From: Sediminibacillus halophilus | GTDB taxonomy: Bacteria; Bacillota; Bacilli; Bacillales; Amphibacillaceae | NCBI RefSeq assembly: GCF_900103695.1 | Contig: NZ_FNHF01000005.1 | Location: 80,711 to 144,710 of the forward strand | DNA: 64,000 bases | Reading direction: 5' to 3' | Shown here: piece by piece, positions 29,158 to 38,393 of the stretch | Position numbering within the stretch: the first letter of the stretch is position 1 | Layout of the letters: each line of letters opens with the position of its first letter | Translations under genes and position numbers: made by a program | The notes under the pieces: model-generated | Told to the model about the DNA's origin: nothing | The model's input: only the letters and a program-made list of their open reading frames with translations | Databases searched by the model: none

Positions 29158-29699
29158 CATTTACTGGTGGCCATGATTGCCTCCAGCAAAGAATCTTTAA
29201 TACCTAAATCAATTTTTCCATTTGCTGCATCTACCGCAACAATGTCGATGGTATCTCCCTGCAGATAACCAATCCAGTACGGGACATACAGCACTGCTGT
29301 TTCCAGGATGTCCACCGCTATGTCTTTGCGCTTCTTTTCACGGCTGAAAGCCTCCCAGTATATTTCATCACGGGCGACCTCCGGAACAGGTCCACCGCAT
29401 GGCGCAAGCAAAGAAGCTTCGTTCGTTGTCGGACGATATTGTGCCGACTCAGGAAGGATCGCCGTATGATGCCGATATGTTTCCACTGCCACCCTCCCCC
29501 GGATCGGATCTTTCATCTGCTTGCTTCGATACTCGTAAGAAAAGCACCAGTAAGGAAGATGGATCAACTCGATGGAGGTCAGCTGCCGTCCGGAGCGGAA
29601 CAGCCGCTGCCACTTAGCTATCAGATTATTTTGATGCTGTTTGATTGATCGTACCGCTTCCTTTTGTCCAACAACTTGTTGCAATACATAGCTATCCAT
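29157..29699 (-). CDS. Unrecognised 180-residue protein of the glucosylglycerate cluster
   Basis: No signal peptide or membrane helix. Two related segments stand out: IHLPYWCFSYEYRSK (about 46-60) and VLYVPYWIGYLQGDTIDIVAVDAANGKIDLGIKDSLLEAI (about 136-175). Both contain an aromatic PYW core, suggesting an internal duplication or a conserved pocket. A CGGP motif sits near residue 101. It starts ten bases after the symporter stop, so it is in the same operon. Its position between a solute transporter and a regulator suggests a role in uptake, sensing or an unnamed step, but I do not know the family. Confidence 0.7.
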   Translation of the reverse strand: MDSYVLQQVVGQKEAVRSIKQHQNNLIAKWQRLFRSGRQLTSIELIHLPYWCFSYEYRSKQMKDPIRGRVAVETYRHHTAILPESAQYRPTTNEASLLAPCGGPVPEVARDEIYWEAFSREKKRKDIAVDILETAVLYVPYWIGYLQGDTIDIVAVDAANGKIDLGIKDSLLEAIMATSK

Positions 29700-29709
29700 G
29701 CGCTTTCAC

Positions 29710-31337
29710 CTACATCGTTGTGGTTTGAATGATATACAAAATCAGCAAGGTGACGAAGAAGTAGCCGACCAAAATGTACGGCCATTTTTTCATCGTTTTT
29801 TCCTCTTCGATTTCTTTTACTTTATCCGCTTCTGACTGACGCCGTTTCAATACTTCCTGTACCGGCTCCGTATCTCCGAAGACCAGGCCGGCAAGCTTCT
29901 CCTTTACCGGCGCTTTGCCAAACAGGCTGACGACATAACCGACAGCTACTGCTACGACAGCCCCGACAACATTATTATATAAAAATGAAATATCGGCAAA
30001 CGTAACTACTGCCCAGACAGCGAGCATTCCCGCAATAACTCCGGCAAATGCTCCGGTACCGTTCGCACGGCGGAAAAAGATCGCCAGAATGAACACACCG
30101 AGCAAAGCACCATAGAAGTAAGAGCCGATTTCGTTCACCACTTCGATGACCGGACCAAGGTTCCCTGCAAAAAAGGCGAATACCGTCGCGTATAATCCCC
30201 AGAAAATTGTCGCCCACCGGGAAGCTTTTAAATAATGGGCTTCCGAGGCATTCTTTTTAAAGTATTTCGCGTAAAAGTCTCGGACCGAACCGCGGACAGG
30301 GAGTTCAGTGCCGAATCAAGGCTTGACATCGCTGCGGCGAAGACACCAGCAATGATCAAACCAGTGATTCCGACGGGCAGATTGTTGACCACGAACAATG
30401 GGAACAATTCATTCAGATTTTCTACTCCTGGGCTTCCGGCTTGCGAGTAAAACGCATACAGCATAATTCCAATGATCAAGAACAACATCATTTGCGGAAA
30501 GATGAACAGTCCGCTGACAATCAATGACATTTTACTTTCCTTAATCGATTTACTCGTCAACACCCGCTGAATCTGGCTTTGGTCTGTACCAAAATAGGCA
30601 GCATGCATGAAGAAACCGCCAATGACACCAGCCCAAATACTATACTCGACTGACAAGTCAAATCGGAAATCAAGTGACTGCAACAAACCAGCTTCCGCCC
30701 CGATATCCATCGCACCGGAAAAGCCGTCCGGCATGGTACTAACGATTTTAATGATAGCTAATGCCGCGCCCAGCCACAGGACAAACATTTGAATAACATC
30801 CGTCCAGATAACCGCGGAAATTCCACCGAGAACGGTATAGGCCACAGCGATGATCGCCATGATGATAATTGTTACGTTTACATCCCAGCCCGTCACAACC
30901 GACAATACCAGCGCAGGAGCATACAGGACGACCCCTGTCGCAAGACCCCGTGCCACCAGGAACAAGCCCGCTGTCAGCGACCTTGTTTTCGCATCGAAGC
31001 GTCTTTCCAGATATTCATAGGCCGTATATACTTCCGTCCGGTAAAAGAACGGGACAATCGTTACCATTAAAAACGCCATGACGAGCGGAACATTGATATA
31101 CGTGTTGATTCGTTCCAACCCGCCGGAATATCCCCAGCCTGGCGCACCGATGAACGTAATGGCACTGGCCTGGGTCGCCATTACCGACAGGCCGATTGCC
31201 CACCAGGGAATGCTGCGTCCGCCTAAGAAATAGTCCTTCGTCGATTTTTGATTTTTCCCGAAAAAAGCACCGAAAAATGCGATTCCCAATACATAAACAA
31301 TTAGAACGACAAAATCAATCGTCGTAAAGTTATTCAT
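29710..31337 (-). pseudogene. Sodium:solute symporter (SSS family), frameshifted
   Basis: The first frame (31337-30228) encodes an SSS transporter start (FVVLIVYVLGIAFFGAFFGKNQKSTKDYFLGGRSIPWW) through AAAMSSLDSALNSLSAV. The remaining sequence (SVRDFYAKYFKKN..., then four more helices to 29710) continues intact in the next frame. The total is 1628 bases, one short of a multiple of three, consistent with a single missing base at about 30285-30292 (GCGGTTCGG, where GCGGTTTCGG would restore it). It may be a real mutation or a sequencing error. Start ATG at 31337 with GGGAGGG; it overlaps the kinase gene by 8 bases. Probable sodium-coupled importer of glucosylglycerate or glycerate. Confidence 0.88.
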
Positions 31338-32490
31338 TTTGTTCCCTCCCAATCTCCCTTTTTTCTAAAAGAATTAACTGCATTACTCGTGTTGCCGCCT
31401 TATATAACAACCTTTCCCCTTCGATCATCGCTTCTTTCAGTGCCATTGGCTGATCGACAATCGGTATGACAACCGTTAGACCTTCCGCCTGAAGACGGTC
31501 GAGACCATCGCCGATCATGCCGGCAAACGCGACAGCCGGTACACCCTTCTTCCTTGCCGCACGGGCGACACCTACCGGTACTTTGCCGAATAAAGACTGG
31601 CCGTCCACCTTACCTTCCCCGGTGAATACGATGTCGGCGCCGTCCAAGTGTTCTTCCAACCTGCTTAATTTGACCATCAACTCCATTCCGCTACGGAATT
31701 CGACCGTCAACAAAGATTGGAGCAGAAAACCGATTCCGCCGGCTGCACCACTGCCCGGCTCTCCTGACATGTCACGCTGTACCGCTTTTGCAGTTACCCT
31801 GGCAAAAGAGGCCATCCCTGCTTCGAATCTTTCCAGTTGGTCCTGTGCCAGTCCTTTTTGCGGACCGAATACGGCAACAGCCCCGTCCTTTCCCAACAGT
31901 GGATTGGTCACATCAGAGGCGACAATGATATTGGCATGCTTCAATCTTGGTTCGAGCATGGCGGCATCGACCTTGCTTATCCGATCCAGCCGTCCGCCGA
32001 CCCGACTGATTTCCTGGCCGGTTTCTCCGTATACTTTCAGTCCTAATGCCTGAAACAAGCCGACACCGGCATCCACGGTGGCACTTCCTCCAAGTCCGAG
32101 GATAATCGTCTCCGCCCCTTTTTCCATCGCATCCCGGAGCAGCTGGCCGGTTCCATAACTCGATGCTTCATAAGGGTTTAACTCCTCTGCCTTCAGTAAC
32201 GGCAGCCCGGAAGCTGCAGCCGTTTCAATGACTGCCGTCTTTTCTTCTTCGATCCATCCATAACTTGCTGTAATCACTCTGCCAAGCGGATCCTCCACCC
32301 GACAGGTTACTTTGACTCCGCCTCTGCTGAGGAGTACAGCATCGACCGTCCCTTCACCACCGTCGGCCATCGGCAATTCTACTACTTCCGCCTGTTGATC
32401 GGCTTCCTGAATAGCACGGCTGATGGCTTTGGCTGCCTCCATACTCGTGATGGAACCTTTGAAAGAATCAGGAGCAACTACATACTTCAT
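31330..32490 (-). CDS. Glycerate kinase (GK-II/GlxK family)
   Basis: 386 residues. Family signatures are the start MKYVVAPDSFKGSITSMEAAKAI, then MADGGEGTVDAVL, LGLGGSATVDAGVGLFQALG, GAAGGIGF and VFTGEGKVDGQSLFGKVPVGVA. Phosphorylates D-glycerate to 2-phosphoglycerate (or 3-phosphoglycerate in some members), feeding glycolysis. It starts 14 bases after the phosphorylase stop and overlaps the symporter start, so these genes are one operon. ATG preceded by GGGGGGAG. Confidence 0.95.
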   Translation of the reverse strand: MKYVVAPDSFKGSITSMEAAKAISRAIQEADQQAEVVELPMADGGEGTVDAVLLSRGGVKVTCRVEDPLGRVITASYGWIEEEKTAVIETAAASGLPLLKAEELNPYEASSYGTGQLLRDAMEKGAETIILGLGGSATVDAGVGLFQALGLKVYGETGQEISRVGGRLDRISKVDAAMLEPRLKHANIIVASDVTNPLLGKDGAVAVFGPQKGLAQDQLERFEAGMASFARVTAKAVQRDMSGEPGSGAAGGIGFLLQSLLTVEFRSGMELMVKLSRLEEHLDGADIVFTGEGKVDGQSLFGKVPVGVARAARKKGVPAVAFAGMIGDGLDRLQAEGLTVVIPIVDQPMALKEAMIEGERLLYKAATRVMQLILLEKREIGREQNE

Positions 32491-32504
32491 CTTTCTCTCC
32501 CCCC

Positions 32505-34232
32505 CTAAACCTTCAGCCAGACAACCTGATATGGCTGAAGGGAAACCGGCAGTTTGTCCGAGCTGGATGGATAAGTTTTTCCGGAAATCAGATCATGTGC
32601 CGTTTGCTTGTCTATATCTAGAGACAGGCTTTGCGCCTCTCCGGAAACATTAACCAAGACAAATATCTTTTCTTCTGGATTGTCTTTGTTTGTCCGGACA
32701 ATCGAAAAAATGTGTTTGTTAAGCTTCAATACCTTCTGGGGGCTATTCGGATGAAATGCCCGTTCCGCAGTCCTAATTTTAATCAATTGTTTTAGCTTTT
32801 CCAGCACCTGACTGCGAATTGAAGTGGAATCGGCAAGCTCTTGTTCCAACTCCCTGCGGTCCAGCTTCTCCCGATTGATTGAACGGTAGCGGCCGGTCTC
32901 CTCGACTCCCTCCTGGTAATTTCGAGAACCGAGCATACTATGAATATAGATGCCGGGAACACCGGTTACCGAAAGCAAAACCGACTGAGCAGCCGCAAAA
33001 CGCTTCACTTTCCATTCTTGCTCATCTTCGGGATGGGACAATGCGTCAAGGTAATTGATGTTCAATTCATACGGACTTTTCGTCCCGTTGCCATTATCTT
33101 TGTATGAAACATAGCCGCCATGGGCCTGAACCTTATCAATCATTGCCTGGACTTCCTCATCGGACAGGAGTCCCTCCACCGGGCGGACGCCGATGCCATC
33201 ATGCGAGGCAAGAAAATTAAAAAAGGTGGTTTCTTCTGTTGTTTCTTCCAAGCTTCTTGCCCAATCGGCCAGATGACTGGCATCCCCGGTCAGAAAGGTG
33301 TGAAGCGTCAGCGGAGGCAAAGGGAACTGATACACCATGCGTGCTTCGTTATAACCGTTGCCGAAATAACTTATGTTGTCCTTATGGGGCACATTGGTTT
33401 CAGTGATTAGAACCGTATCAGGTGCAATCGTATCGACGATGTCACGGAACAACTGGATCATTTTATGGGTTCGGGCCAAATGAATACAGCTCGTGCCCAT
33501 CTCTTTCCATAAAAAGCCGATAGCATCGAGTCGGATTAGCTTCGCTCCCTTGCTGATATAAAATAAAAGCAATTCGATAATCTTGAGAACGAGACCCGGA
33601 TTTTTGTAATTCAAATCGATTTGATCTTCGCTGAAGGTTGTCCAAATGTATTTCGGTCCGTTAGCGGTTTCACACTTTGTCAACAGCGGCAATGCCCTTG
33701 GACGAGTGACCTTGCTGTAATCCGCATCCGGATCGGCTTCAATGAAAAAATTCTGGTAAGCCGGATTCCCTTTCAAGTATTCCTGGAACCATTCACTTTT
33801 AGCTGAAATATGGTTGATAACTGCGTCGAACATCAATTCATAATCGTCCGAAAGGCTTTCCATGTCCTCCCAACTGCCCAGTTTCGGATCGACAGCAAAG
33901 TAATCGATTACAGAAAAGCCATCATCCGAACTGAATGGATAAAAAGGCAATACGTGTACACCAGTCAAGGTCTCCTTCACATGATCGTTCAGAAACTCAT
34001 GCAGACTTTGCAAAGGAGCTTTTCCATCTTCCCGGATGGTATCGCCATAGGTGATCAGGATGGTATCTTTTTCTGAGACAAAGTCGCGATTCTTGTTTTG
34101 GGCTGGAATACTTGGCTCATACTCCTCCATTAATCGTCGTATATTGGTCAGTAAGTAGGCAGCATCCTGCTGTTTATAAATAAATTGCAATTTTTCTTTC
34201 ATAGCGTGAAGCGTTTTCTTTTTTATGTCCAT
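32505..34232 (-). CDS. GH13_18 phosphorylase, probably glucosylglycerate phosphorylase
   Basis: 575 residues of the sucrose-phosphorylase subfamily of GH13. Nucleophile D236 in KLIRLDAIGFLWKE, acid/base E278 in LITETN, and HVLPFYPFSSDDGFSVIDY in the barrel. LWKEMGTSCIHLARTH and the 570-580 residue length fit the glucosylglycerate / sucrose-6'-phosphate phosphorylase branch better than classical sucrose phosphorylase (about 490-505). The adjoining glycerate kinase and CdaR regulator argue for glucosylglycerate plus phosphate giving glucose-1-phosphate and D-glycerate (inference). Alternatives are glucosylglycerol or sucrose-6'-phosphate phosphorylase. ATG at 34232 follows GGAGGAGG. Confidence 0.88.
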   Translation of the reverse strand: MDIKKKTLHAMKEKLQFIYKQQDAAYLLTNIRRLMEEYEPSIPAQNKNRDFVSEKDTILITYGDTIREDGKAPLQSLHEFLNDHVKETLTGVHVLPFYPFSSDDGFSVIDYFAVDPKLGSWEDMESLSDDYELMFDAVINHISAKSEWFQEYLKGNPAYQNFFIEADPDADYSKVTRPRALPLLTKCETANGPKYIWTTFSEDQIDLNYKNPGLVLKIIELLLFYISKGAKLIRLDAIGFLWKEMGTSCIHLARTHKMIQLFRDIVDTIAPDTVLITETNVPHKDNISYFGNGYNEARMVYQFPLPPLTLHTFLTGDASHLADWARSLEETTEETTFFNFLASHDGIGVRPVEGLLSDEEVQAMIDKVQAHGGYVSYKDNGNGTKSPYELNINYLDALSHPEDEQEWKVKRFAAAQSVLLSVTGVPGIYIHSMLGSRNYQEGVEETGRYRSINREKLDRRELEQELADSTSIRSQVLEKLKQLIKIRTAERAFHPNSPQKVLKLNKHIFSIVRTNKDNPEEKIFVLVNVSGEAQSLSLDIDKQTAHDLISGKTYPSSSDKLPVSLQPYQVVWLKV

Positions 34233-34263
34233 GTTGTTCGCCTCCTCCAACTTTGATTGTTAC

Positions 34264-34292
34264 ATTCTATCAAAGCAAAAAACCGCTTTCAA
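34264..34292 (-). promoter_or_regulatory. Promoter of the glucosylglycerate operon with overlapping cre-like site
   Basis: Minus strand TTGAAA (34292-34287), 17 bases, TAGAAT (34269-34264). The stretch TTGAAAGCGGTTTTTT (34292-34277) matches the cre consensus except for the last CA, and it covers the -35. Suggests CcpA repression. Confidence 0.65.
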
Positions 34293-34357
34293 TGTTACTC
34301 ATAACAAAATCAAACCATTTAAAACTGTTTATTTTGTTTTGTATAACATACAGTTTC

Positions 34358-34394
34358 AAAAAAAGTACCGCTCCCTGTTTGTCAGGTGCGGCGA
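34358..34394 (-). terminator. Terminator of the DUF1801 gene
   Basis: CCGC-CCTG/CAGG-GCGG stem followed on the minus strand by seven Ts. Confidence 0.7.
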
Positions 34395-34404
34395 TAACAG
34401 CTAA

Positions 34405-34833
34405 TCATTCTTTTGGGGACGGATATGCTTCCTGCAAAAACACTACGGACTGAGTGATCATCTTTTTTAGAACATCTGGATTGATATCCGCTAGCTTATT
34501 GATATAGATACAGCCCTTGCCGGCTTTATGTTTCCCCAGTTCAGGAAGCAGTTTTTCACGATCAGAATCACCGGTGGCCATATACAGACTGATGCGGGAC
34601 TTACGCGGGGAAAAACCGACGAGCGGGGCGTCTCCCTCATGTCCGGAAGCATACTTATAATGATAGGAGCCGAATCCGATGATACTTGTCCCCCACATTT
34701 TTGCCGGGTATCCAGTCGTTTCCGTAAAGATATCCAATAAGCGGTAGGAATCTTCCCGCTTTTTCGGATGATCGACCGCTTCAATAAATGCAATAACACT
34801 ATTGTCATTCTCTTTCGTTTTCAATTGATACAC
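34405..34833 (-). CDS. DUF1801 (YdhG-like) domain protein
   Basis: 142 residues: VIAFIEAVDHPKKREDSYRLLDIFTETTGYPAKMWGTSIIGFGSYHYKY, then VGFSPRKSRISLYM and KGCIYINKLADINPDVLKKMI. This is the pattern of the small DUF1801 family, whose structure is iron-chaperone/YdhG-like and whose function is not established. GTG start with GGAGG upstream. Single gene. Confidence 0.85.
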   Translation of the reverse strand: MYQLKTKENDNSVIAFIEAVDHPKKREDSYRLLDIFTETTGYPAKMWGTSIIGFGSYHYKYASGHEGDAPLVGFSPRKSRISLYMATGDSDREKLLPELGKHKAGKGCIYINKLADINPDVLKKMITQSVVFLQEAYPSPKE

Positions 34834-35068
34834 ACCCGCTACCTCCCTCCTTCTTATTTTTCAACCAATCTTTGTCTCCAAGTATAGCAAAACTAAACCA
34901 AAATACGATGGCATTAAAACAGAAAGATTTTGCTGTTTGCATCAGTTTCCAATTCAAAAAGAGAAGGGTCCTTCACTCGCAAAAGTGAACGTACGGTGAG
35001 CCTTCCATTTTGCATATAGTTCAATAAGAGAACGAATCTTGTCCTTTCGCTTATAAAAAGATGGCGCA

Positions 35069-35105
35069 AGAAACAGCAGCTCTTCCTGCTAAGCTGCTGT
35101 TTCTC
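35069..35105. repeat. Perfect 12-bp inverted repeat
   Basis: AGAAACAGCAGC / GCTGCTGTTTCT around a 12-base loop, about 40 bases beyond the FMN reductase stop. Probably its terminator, although the T tract is weak on both sides. Confidence 0.55.
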
Positions 35106-35146
35106 CATCCATACTATTTTAATCAATTAAAGTTGTTAAATTACAC

Positions 35147-35713
35147 CTAAAAGTCGTATTCCGCTTCTTTTGCTTCCCGGATCTGGCTGAATGTCTCGGT
35201 TAACACGACAGTATCTTCCGCCAGTCGTCCGATACGAAACAATACGTCATCATTAACGATTTCTTTGCGATAAAAATCCTCTTCTTCGATAAACACATAG
35301 GTTTGCACCATTTGTGCTTTCATGTAAGCAAGAATCGGTTTCAACTGCTGCTCGACCATCAAATAATGCTTCGGCGAACCTGCTGTCACCAATATGCTGA
35401 CGACCTTGTCACGGAACGCATTGACCGGAAGCAGGTCAAAAACATTTTTCAACGTAGCCGGAATCGACGCCTGAAATACAGGCGTCCCGATGACGATCGC
35501 ATCAGCTTCCATGATTGTCTCCGCTACATATTTTGTATCTCCATCGTATTCCATGTAATTCCGTCCATCACTGAACTGGACATCATACTCAGCCAAATCG
35601 ATTAACGTCACTTCTGTATCCGGATATTTTTCCTGGAGCGCTTTGACTGTATAGTTCATGGCTGTTCTCGTCTTGCTGCCGACTTTTGAACCGGATAATC
35701 CGACAATCTTCAC
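35147..35713 (-). CDS. NAD(P)H-dependent FMN reductase
   Basis: 188 residues, flavodoxin-like fold of the NADPH-dependent FMN reductase family. The phosphate-binding loop is LSGSKVGSKTRTAMNY, the flavin contact is IGTPVFQASIPATLKNVFDLL, and VTAGSPKHY follows. It likely supplies reduced FMN to the two luciferase-like monooxygenases just upstream in the same operon (12-base gap). GTG start with AGGAGG eight bases before. Confidence 0.9.
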   Translation of the reverse strand: MKIVGLSGSKVGSKTRTAMNYTVKALQEKYPDTEVTLIDLAEYDVQFSDGRNYMEYDGDTKYVAETIMEADAIVIGTPVFQASIPATLKNVFDLLPVNAFRDKVVSILVTAGSPKHYLMVEQQLKPILAYMKAQMVQTYVFIEEEDFYRKEIVNDDVLFRIGRLAEDTVVLTETFSQIREAKEAEYDF

Positions 35714-35725
35714 TTCCGCTTCCTC

Positions 35726-36784
35726 CTAATCCTTTGCTGTATATTTTCTGATCGCTGGTAAAATTTCCGTTCCAATCAACTCGATATTCTTTTGAAGTTT
35801 ATCAAACGGCATGCCTCCAAAGTCAATTTGGGCAATATACCGCTGATGACCAAACAACTCGTGCTGATACAAAATCTTTTCGATAATTTCCTGCGGACTG
35901 CCGATGTTCATGATATTATGCGGATCGACTCCTTGTGCGAAATGCTGTTTTGGAAAGCCCTGTCCGTTTGTCTTTTTCATGCCCTCGTTGATAAATGGAT
36001 ACATGTCTTTGAGTGCCTGCTGAGAAGTCTCAGCCGCATAGAAAAAGCCTGCGGTCGCTACCGGCAGTTCGTCCGTATCGTAGCCTCTGCTGCGGGCCGC
36101 TTCTCGGTACGCGTCGACGGATCGTTTGAATACCGTTGCCGGTCCGCCCAAATGCGCGAGGAACATCGGCACCCCTGCATAACCGGCTTTGATTGCGCTC
36201 GCAGGAGAACCTCCCACAGCACGCCAAATCGGCATGGAACCAGATTGCGGACGAGGCAGGACACGCGCATTTTTCAATGGCGCCCGGAACTCTCCACTCC
36301 AGTTGACTACTTCCTGTTCATTGATTTGCCGTAGCAAATCAAACTTCTCTTCAAACAGCTCTTCATAGTCGCGGATATTATAGCCCAATAAATCAAATAA
36401 TCCAATCCGGGAGGCTCGGCCGGCGATGATCTCCGCTCTTCCTTTGGAAATCAAGTCGAGCGTGGCAAAGTTTTCGTAAACACGCACCGGATCAGAGGTA
36501 CTGATAATCGTCGATGAACTGGCTATTTTGATTTTTTCCGTCGCCTGAGCAATTGCCGAAAGCACCACAGCATGTGCCTGGGTCGCGAAATACTCCTGGT
36601 GGCTTTCTCCGACACTAAAGAAGTCAATTCCTGCCTGCTCGGCCAGTTTTGCGTATTCAATAATTTCATGCAGCCGCTGTTCTGCTGAAATCCTCTCTCC
36701 TGTCAATGGGTTAGGCAAATGATCGCCCAATGTATAAATGCCAAATTCCAACCCTTTATTTTTATCGATTCGATATTTTTCCAT
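35726..36784 (-). CDS. Luciferase-like (LLM class) flavin monooxygenase
   Basis: 352 residues of the bacterial luciferase-like superfamily, FMN-dependent. Recognised by LEFGIYTLGDH, the flavin-site TSDPVRVYENFATLDLISKGRAEIIAGRASR and the C-terminal GSPQEIIEKILYQHELFGHQRYIAQIDFGGMP. It is paralogous to the next gene, plainly a tandem duplicate. Substrate unknown; such two-component enzymes act on organosulfur compounds, xenobiotics or aldehydes. ATG at 36784 follows GGCGGAAGGA. Confidence 0.9.
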   Translation of the reverse strand: MEKYRIDKNKGLEFGIYTLGDHLPNPLTGERISAEQRLHEIIEYAKLAEQAGIDFFSVGESHQEYFATQAHAVVLSAIAQATEKIKIASSSTIISTSDPVRVYENFATLDLISKGRAEIIAGRASRIGLFDLLGYNIRDYEELFEEKFDLLRQINEQEVVNWSGEFRAPLKNARVLPRPQSGSMPIWRAVGGSPASAIKAGYAGVPMFLAHLGGPATVFKRSVDAYREAARSRGYDTDELPVATAGFFYAAETSQQALKDMYPFINEGMKKTNGQGFPKQHFAQGVDPHNIMNIGSPQEIIEKILYQHELFGHQRYIAQIDFGGMPFDKLQKNIELIGTEILPAIRKYTAKD

Positions 36785-36807
36785 GTTCCTTCCGCCTTTC
36801 TGCAAAA

Positions 36808-37865
36808 TTACTGCTTGGCTGTCGCTTTCCGAACAGCTGGAACAATTCGAGAAGCAAATAGCTCCATCATGTCCAAAACCTTCCGATACGGGATATTCCC
36901 ATGATCGATTTGGACGAGAAAACGCTGGTGCCCGAATAACTCATATTGATAAAGAATTTTTTCGATGATTTGTTGGGGGCTACCTACCATCATTGCATTT
37001 TTGACACTTGATGCCTCAGCAAAACGATCCTTCGGAAAAGGAGTGCCCCAGTTGACCTTCGAGGTATGGTTCAAGTATGGGTAGTATTCTTTCATCGCTG
37101 TCCTGGTGTCGTCGGCCACATACAGCATCGAAGCCATGGAAACCGGAAGTTTTCCGGATCATGGCCTGCTTCCCTGGCACTGCGACGATAAGCCTGAACC
37201 CGCTTTTCAAATACACTGGACGCCCCATACAAACCCGCAAGCTGGATCGGTATCCCCAGCCTGCCAGCCTTCAAGGCACTCGTATGGTGCTGGCCGACTG
37301 CATGCCAAACCGGCAGGCTCCCATCCAATGGTCTTGGATAAAGCGCTGCCGCCTGTAAGGCCGGACGGAATTTCCCTTCCCAGGTGACCGGCTGTTGTTG
37401 ATTCAATTGCTGTAAAAGCTCCAACTTTTCATCGAACAATGCGTCATAATCTTTCAAATCATATCCGAATAACTCATAAGCTCCGTAACGTGAACCACGT
37501 CCGGCGACAATCTCCGCCCTGCCGCCTGACAAAAGATCCAGAGTAGCGAAATCCTCATAAACGCGCACCGGGTCTGCCGTACTCAGCACTGTCACCGAGC
37601 TGGTCAGTTTGATGTGTTTCGTAACACCCGCTATTGTTGCCAGGATGGTTGGCGTCGATGATGCGACAAAATGCTTTTGATGACTTTCCCCGACACCGAA
37701 CACATCCAGCCCGGCTTCTTCGGCCAGTTTCGCCATTTCGACGATTTGGCTGATCCGTTCCTGTTCACTGGTTTGTCCGCCATCATAGAGGGGCGGCAGT
37801 AGATCGCCCAATGTATATATACCTAATTCCATTCCTTTGTTTGGGGTGAGAGGAAAAGCTTCCAT
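36808..37865 (-). pseudogene. Second LLM-class flavin monooxygenase, frameshifted
   Basis: Tandem paralogue of the neighbouring monooxygenase. The first frame (37865-37092) runs through GHDPENF, and the rest (PVSMASMLYVADDTRT... to 36808) is intact in another frame. The total is 1058 bases, exactly one fewer than the 1059 of its paralogue, so one base is missing at about 37143-37151 (AACTTCCGG, where AACTTCCCGG restores the frame). ATG at 37865 with GGCGGAAG upstream. Genuine decay or a base-call error cannot be told apart here. Confidence 0.88.
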
Positions 37866-37936
37866 AAAGACTTCCGCCTTTCTTTTTTCCCTGTGCACTG
37901 TTATTGTAAAAGATATAAACAAATAATATAAGTACC

Positions 37937-37948
37937 CACTTAAAAGTG
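37937..37948. promoter_or_regulatory. Palindrome in the divergent hxlR / monooxygenase promoter region
   Basis: CACTT-AA-AAGTG dyad, with TATAGTATACT nearby, in the 122-base gap between the divergent genes. A candidate HxlR operator. Confidence 0.5.
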
Positions 37949-37987
37949 CTATAGTATACTAAAAGATACCATAAGAAGGTGAAAGCC

Positions 37988-38356
37988 ATGACCATCGAAC
38001 CGGATTTGTGCAAAGTCGAGGATGCGTTAGGCATCCTCGTTGGGAAATGGAAGCCAATCATCCTGCTTCATTTGCTGAAGGATGGCACAAAACGTTTCAG
38101 CGATCTTAAACGTAGTGTGCCAGGAATCACCCAGAAAATGCTGACAAAACAGTTGCGTGAACTGGAAGAAGAGGATATTATTGAGCGTGTCGTTTACCCG
38201 CAAGTACCGCCTAAAGTAGAATATTCGATCACGGAATACGGAATGAGTTTAAAGCCGATTCTGGAGGCGATGCATGAATGGGGAACACAGCATACGCTTC
38301 ACAAACAACAGAAAAGCAACAACGAAGCTCTTAAAACCGTTTCGTCAAACGAATAG
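37988..38356 (+). CDS. HxlR-family winged-helix regulator
   Basis: 122 residues. HxlR signatures: [78 protein letters not shown]. The conserved N-terminal cysteine (C8 region) often senses electrophiles or thiol stress in this family. ATG at 37988 preceded by AAGGTGA. Divergent from the monooxygenase/FMN-reductase operon, which it probably controls. Confidence 0.92.
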   Translation: MTIEPDLCKVEDALGILVGKWKPIILLHLLKDGTKRFSDLKRSVPGITQKMLTKQLRELEEEDIIERVVYPQVPPKVEYSITEYGMSLKPILEAMHEWGTQHTLHKQQKSNNEALKTVSSNE

Positions 38357-38368
38357 TGTTGAAATAGC

Positions 38369-38393
38369 AAGGCTGCTTTTGGCAGCCTTTTTG
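38369..38393 (+). terminator. Terminator of hxlR-type gene
   Basis: AAGGCTGC/GCAGCCTT with a TTTTG loop, then a T run. Confidence 0.85.

Noticed and set aside
30228-31352. Reading the 374-residue frame as a complete short symporter
   Set aside because: The rest of the SSS protein continues without a break in the next frame, so this is a frameshifted full-length gene.
34914-35126. 70-codon minus-strand ORF
   Set aside because: Overlaps the inverted repeat downstream of the FMN reductase gene and has no ribosome site.
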